Origin: Megalopta genalis
Lineage: Eukaryota > Arthropoda > Insecta > Hymenoptera > Halictidae
Length of the DNA stretch: 64,000 nt
Reading direction: 5' to 3'
NCBI RefSeq assembly: GCF_051020955.1
Contig: NW_027476363.1
Location: 215,021-279,020 of the forward strand
The stretch's first letter is position 1. Every line of letters begins with the position of its first letter. The notes beneath the pieces are model-generated. The model saw only the letters and a program-made list of their open reading frames with translations. It ran no database searches and had not been told where the DNA came from. The translations under genes and the position numbers were made by a program. Positions 63,713 to 64,000 of the stretch are shown one piece after another.

Positions 63713-64000
63713 ATGGTATAGCTTCAAATTCTTGCGAAACAAATGATTTAGTTTCAAATACTTGCGATATAAGTGATATAGCTTCAAATGCTGGCGATGT
63801 AATCGAGTTAGCTTCAAATCCATGCGAATCACATAATTTAGCTTCAAATTCATGTGAAACACATGGATTAGCTTCAAATTTATGCGAAACAAATGATTTA
63901 GATTCAAATACTTGCGATATAAGTGATATTGCTTCAAATGCAGGCGAAACTAACGCTTTAGCTTCAAATCCATGCGAATCACATAATTTCGCTTCAAATT

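Larger units (their letters stand above)
1..64000. repeat. Tandem array of a degenerate 30-bp monomer filling the window
   Basis: The core TAGCTTCAAAT recurs every 30 bp on the plus strand, followed by a short variable part (commonly ACT, GCT, CCA or CAA) and then TGCGA or GGCGA. I followed the register of the core across the window. It stays at one phase modulo 30 for kilobases and moves only at about 60 identifiable indels, mostly of one base. Examples are +1 near 441, -1 near 7,321, -2 near 10,351, -15 near 36,247 and -18 near 52,001. The core is often altered at a few fixed places (GCTAC, GCATC, GCTCC, GCTTG for GCTTC). No stretch of unique sequence was found and neither array end is present. 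This is satellite or minisatellite organisation; what the array does is unknown. Confidence 0.98.
50150..64000. repeat. Right-hand sub-family of the array
   Basis: From about 50.15 kb the monomer mix changes. GCTACAAAT becomes rare, and GCGAAACGAACG, GATATACCTTCATATC, GTAGCTGGTTTAG and GATTTAGATTC become common. The GTGTAGCAAGCG trio so frequent on the left is largely replaced. With fewer of the stop-making GCTAC variants, minus-strand open frames are longest here (734, 454, 261 and 220 codons). The same 30-bp period and core continue, so this is a sub-family boundary and not an array end. Confidence 0.8.

Noticed and set aside
1..64000. A CRISPR array (constant core and variable segments about every 30 bp)
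   Set aside because: The variable parts are drawn from a handful of alternatives in fixed order, not unique spacers. The repeat-to-spacer sizes do not fit, and there is no leader or cas gene.
1..64000. One giant repetitive protein gene such as a surface adhesin or ice-nucleation-like protein
   Set aside because: No strand or frame stays open across the window: about 60 indels, mostly of one or two bases, and several amplified stop variants break each frame. No unique N-terminal secretion or C-terminal anchor region exists here, and the 10-residue period matches no family I know.
1..64000. The many short minus-strand frames of about 61-110 codons
   Set aside because: They recur because the same stop-making GCTACAAAT variant recurs at unit spacing. 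Their starts are Met variants inside the repeat and they have no separate context.
1..64000. Telomeric repeat
   Set aside because: Telomere repeats are usually short G-rich units of about 5-8 bp (some yeasts up to about 25 bp). This monomer is 30 bp, about 36% GC and highly variable.
1..64000. Embedded tRNA, rRNA or transposon sequence
   Set aside because: No stretch departs from the monomer long enough to hold one, and I saw no terminal inverted repeats or target-site duplications. The register changes are small indels, plus one 4-base out-of-register join near 39,497.
1..64000. TATAAG and TATA-like strings as promoters
   Set aside because: They are part of the GATATAAGTGATATAG monomer junction and occur in nearly every 150-bp unit, so they carry no specific information about transcription starts.

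Overview
The window is 64 kb of one tandem repeat and nothing else that I can recognise. Every stretch I read carries a degenerate 30-bp monomer. Its core is TAGCTTCAAAT, followed by a short variable part and then TGCGA or GGCGA. At 30 bp per copy that is roughly 2,100 monomers. The array runs through both ends of the window, so neither border is visible. I see no unique-sequence island, no recognisable protein family, no tRNA or rRNA, no transposon, no CRISPR locus and no replication origin.

The repeat is nested at three scales. Monomers of about five kinds follow one another in a fixed order, which makes a 150-bp higher-order unit. Blocks of roughly 0.3 to 3.5 kb have been duplicated, both in tandem and over distances up to about 37 kb. 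Exact or nearly exact copies lie beside older, diverged ones.

Layout by region. 1-7,320: a family with a 3,482-bp tandem duplication and a 450-bp duplication. 7,321-7,918: shortened 149-bp units. 7,921-9,720: 300-bp units, including one identical adjacent pair. 9,721-24,200: intermingled 1.0-2.7 kb blocks. 24,200-33,300: one block family present two to three times. 32,380-50,150: large blocks shared at offsets of 12,428, 8,680 and 3,748 bp, with fragments also shared with 12-15 kb. From about 50,150 to the end: a different sub-family, with fewer stop-making variants, an 18-bp truncated monomer and a 2,127-bp tandem duplication.

Because 30 is a multiple of 3, open frames persist by construction on both strands. 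One plus-strand frame encodes a decapeptide pattern containing A-S-N. One minus-strand frame encodes a basic Leu/His/Arg decapeptide pattern containing L-K-L. The longest open frame is 734 codons (minus strand, 55,891-58,095), but both of its ends coincide with one-base deletions in the repeat. Recurrent point variants that are missense on one strand are stops on the other, and variation between monomers is not concentrated at third codon positions. I therefore read the window as non-coding satellite or minisatellite DNA and list the longest frames only as low-confidence candidates.

The organism cannot be named from this sequence. GC is about 36% in the consensus unit. CpG is not depleted, which argues against a heavily methylated vertebrate genome. 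A kilobase-to-megabase array with hierarchical higher-order units suggests a eukaryotic nuclear chromosome, perhaps heterochromatin of an invertebrate, protist or fungus. This is inference; a repetitive bacterial locus is less likely but not excluded. No genes can be said to work together here.
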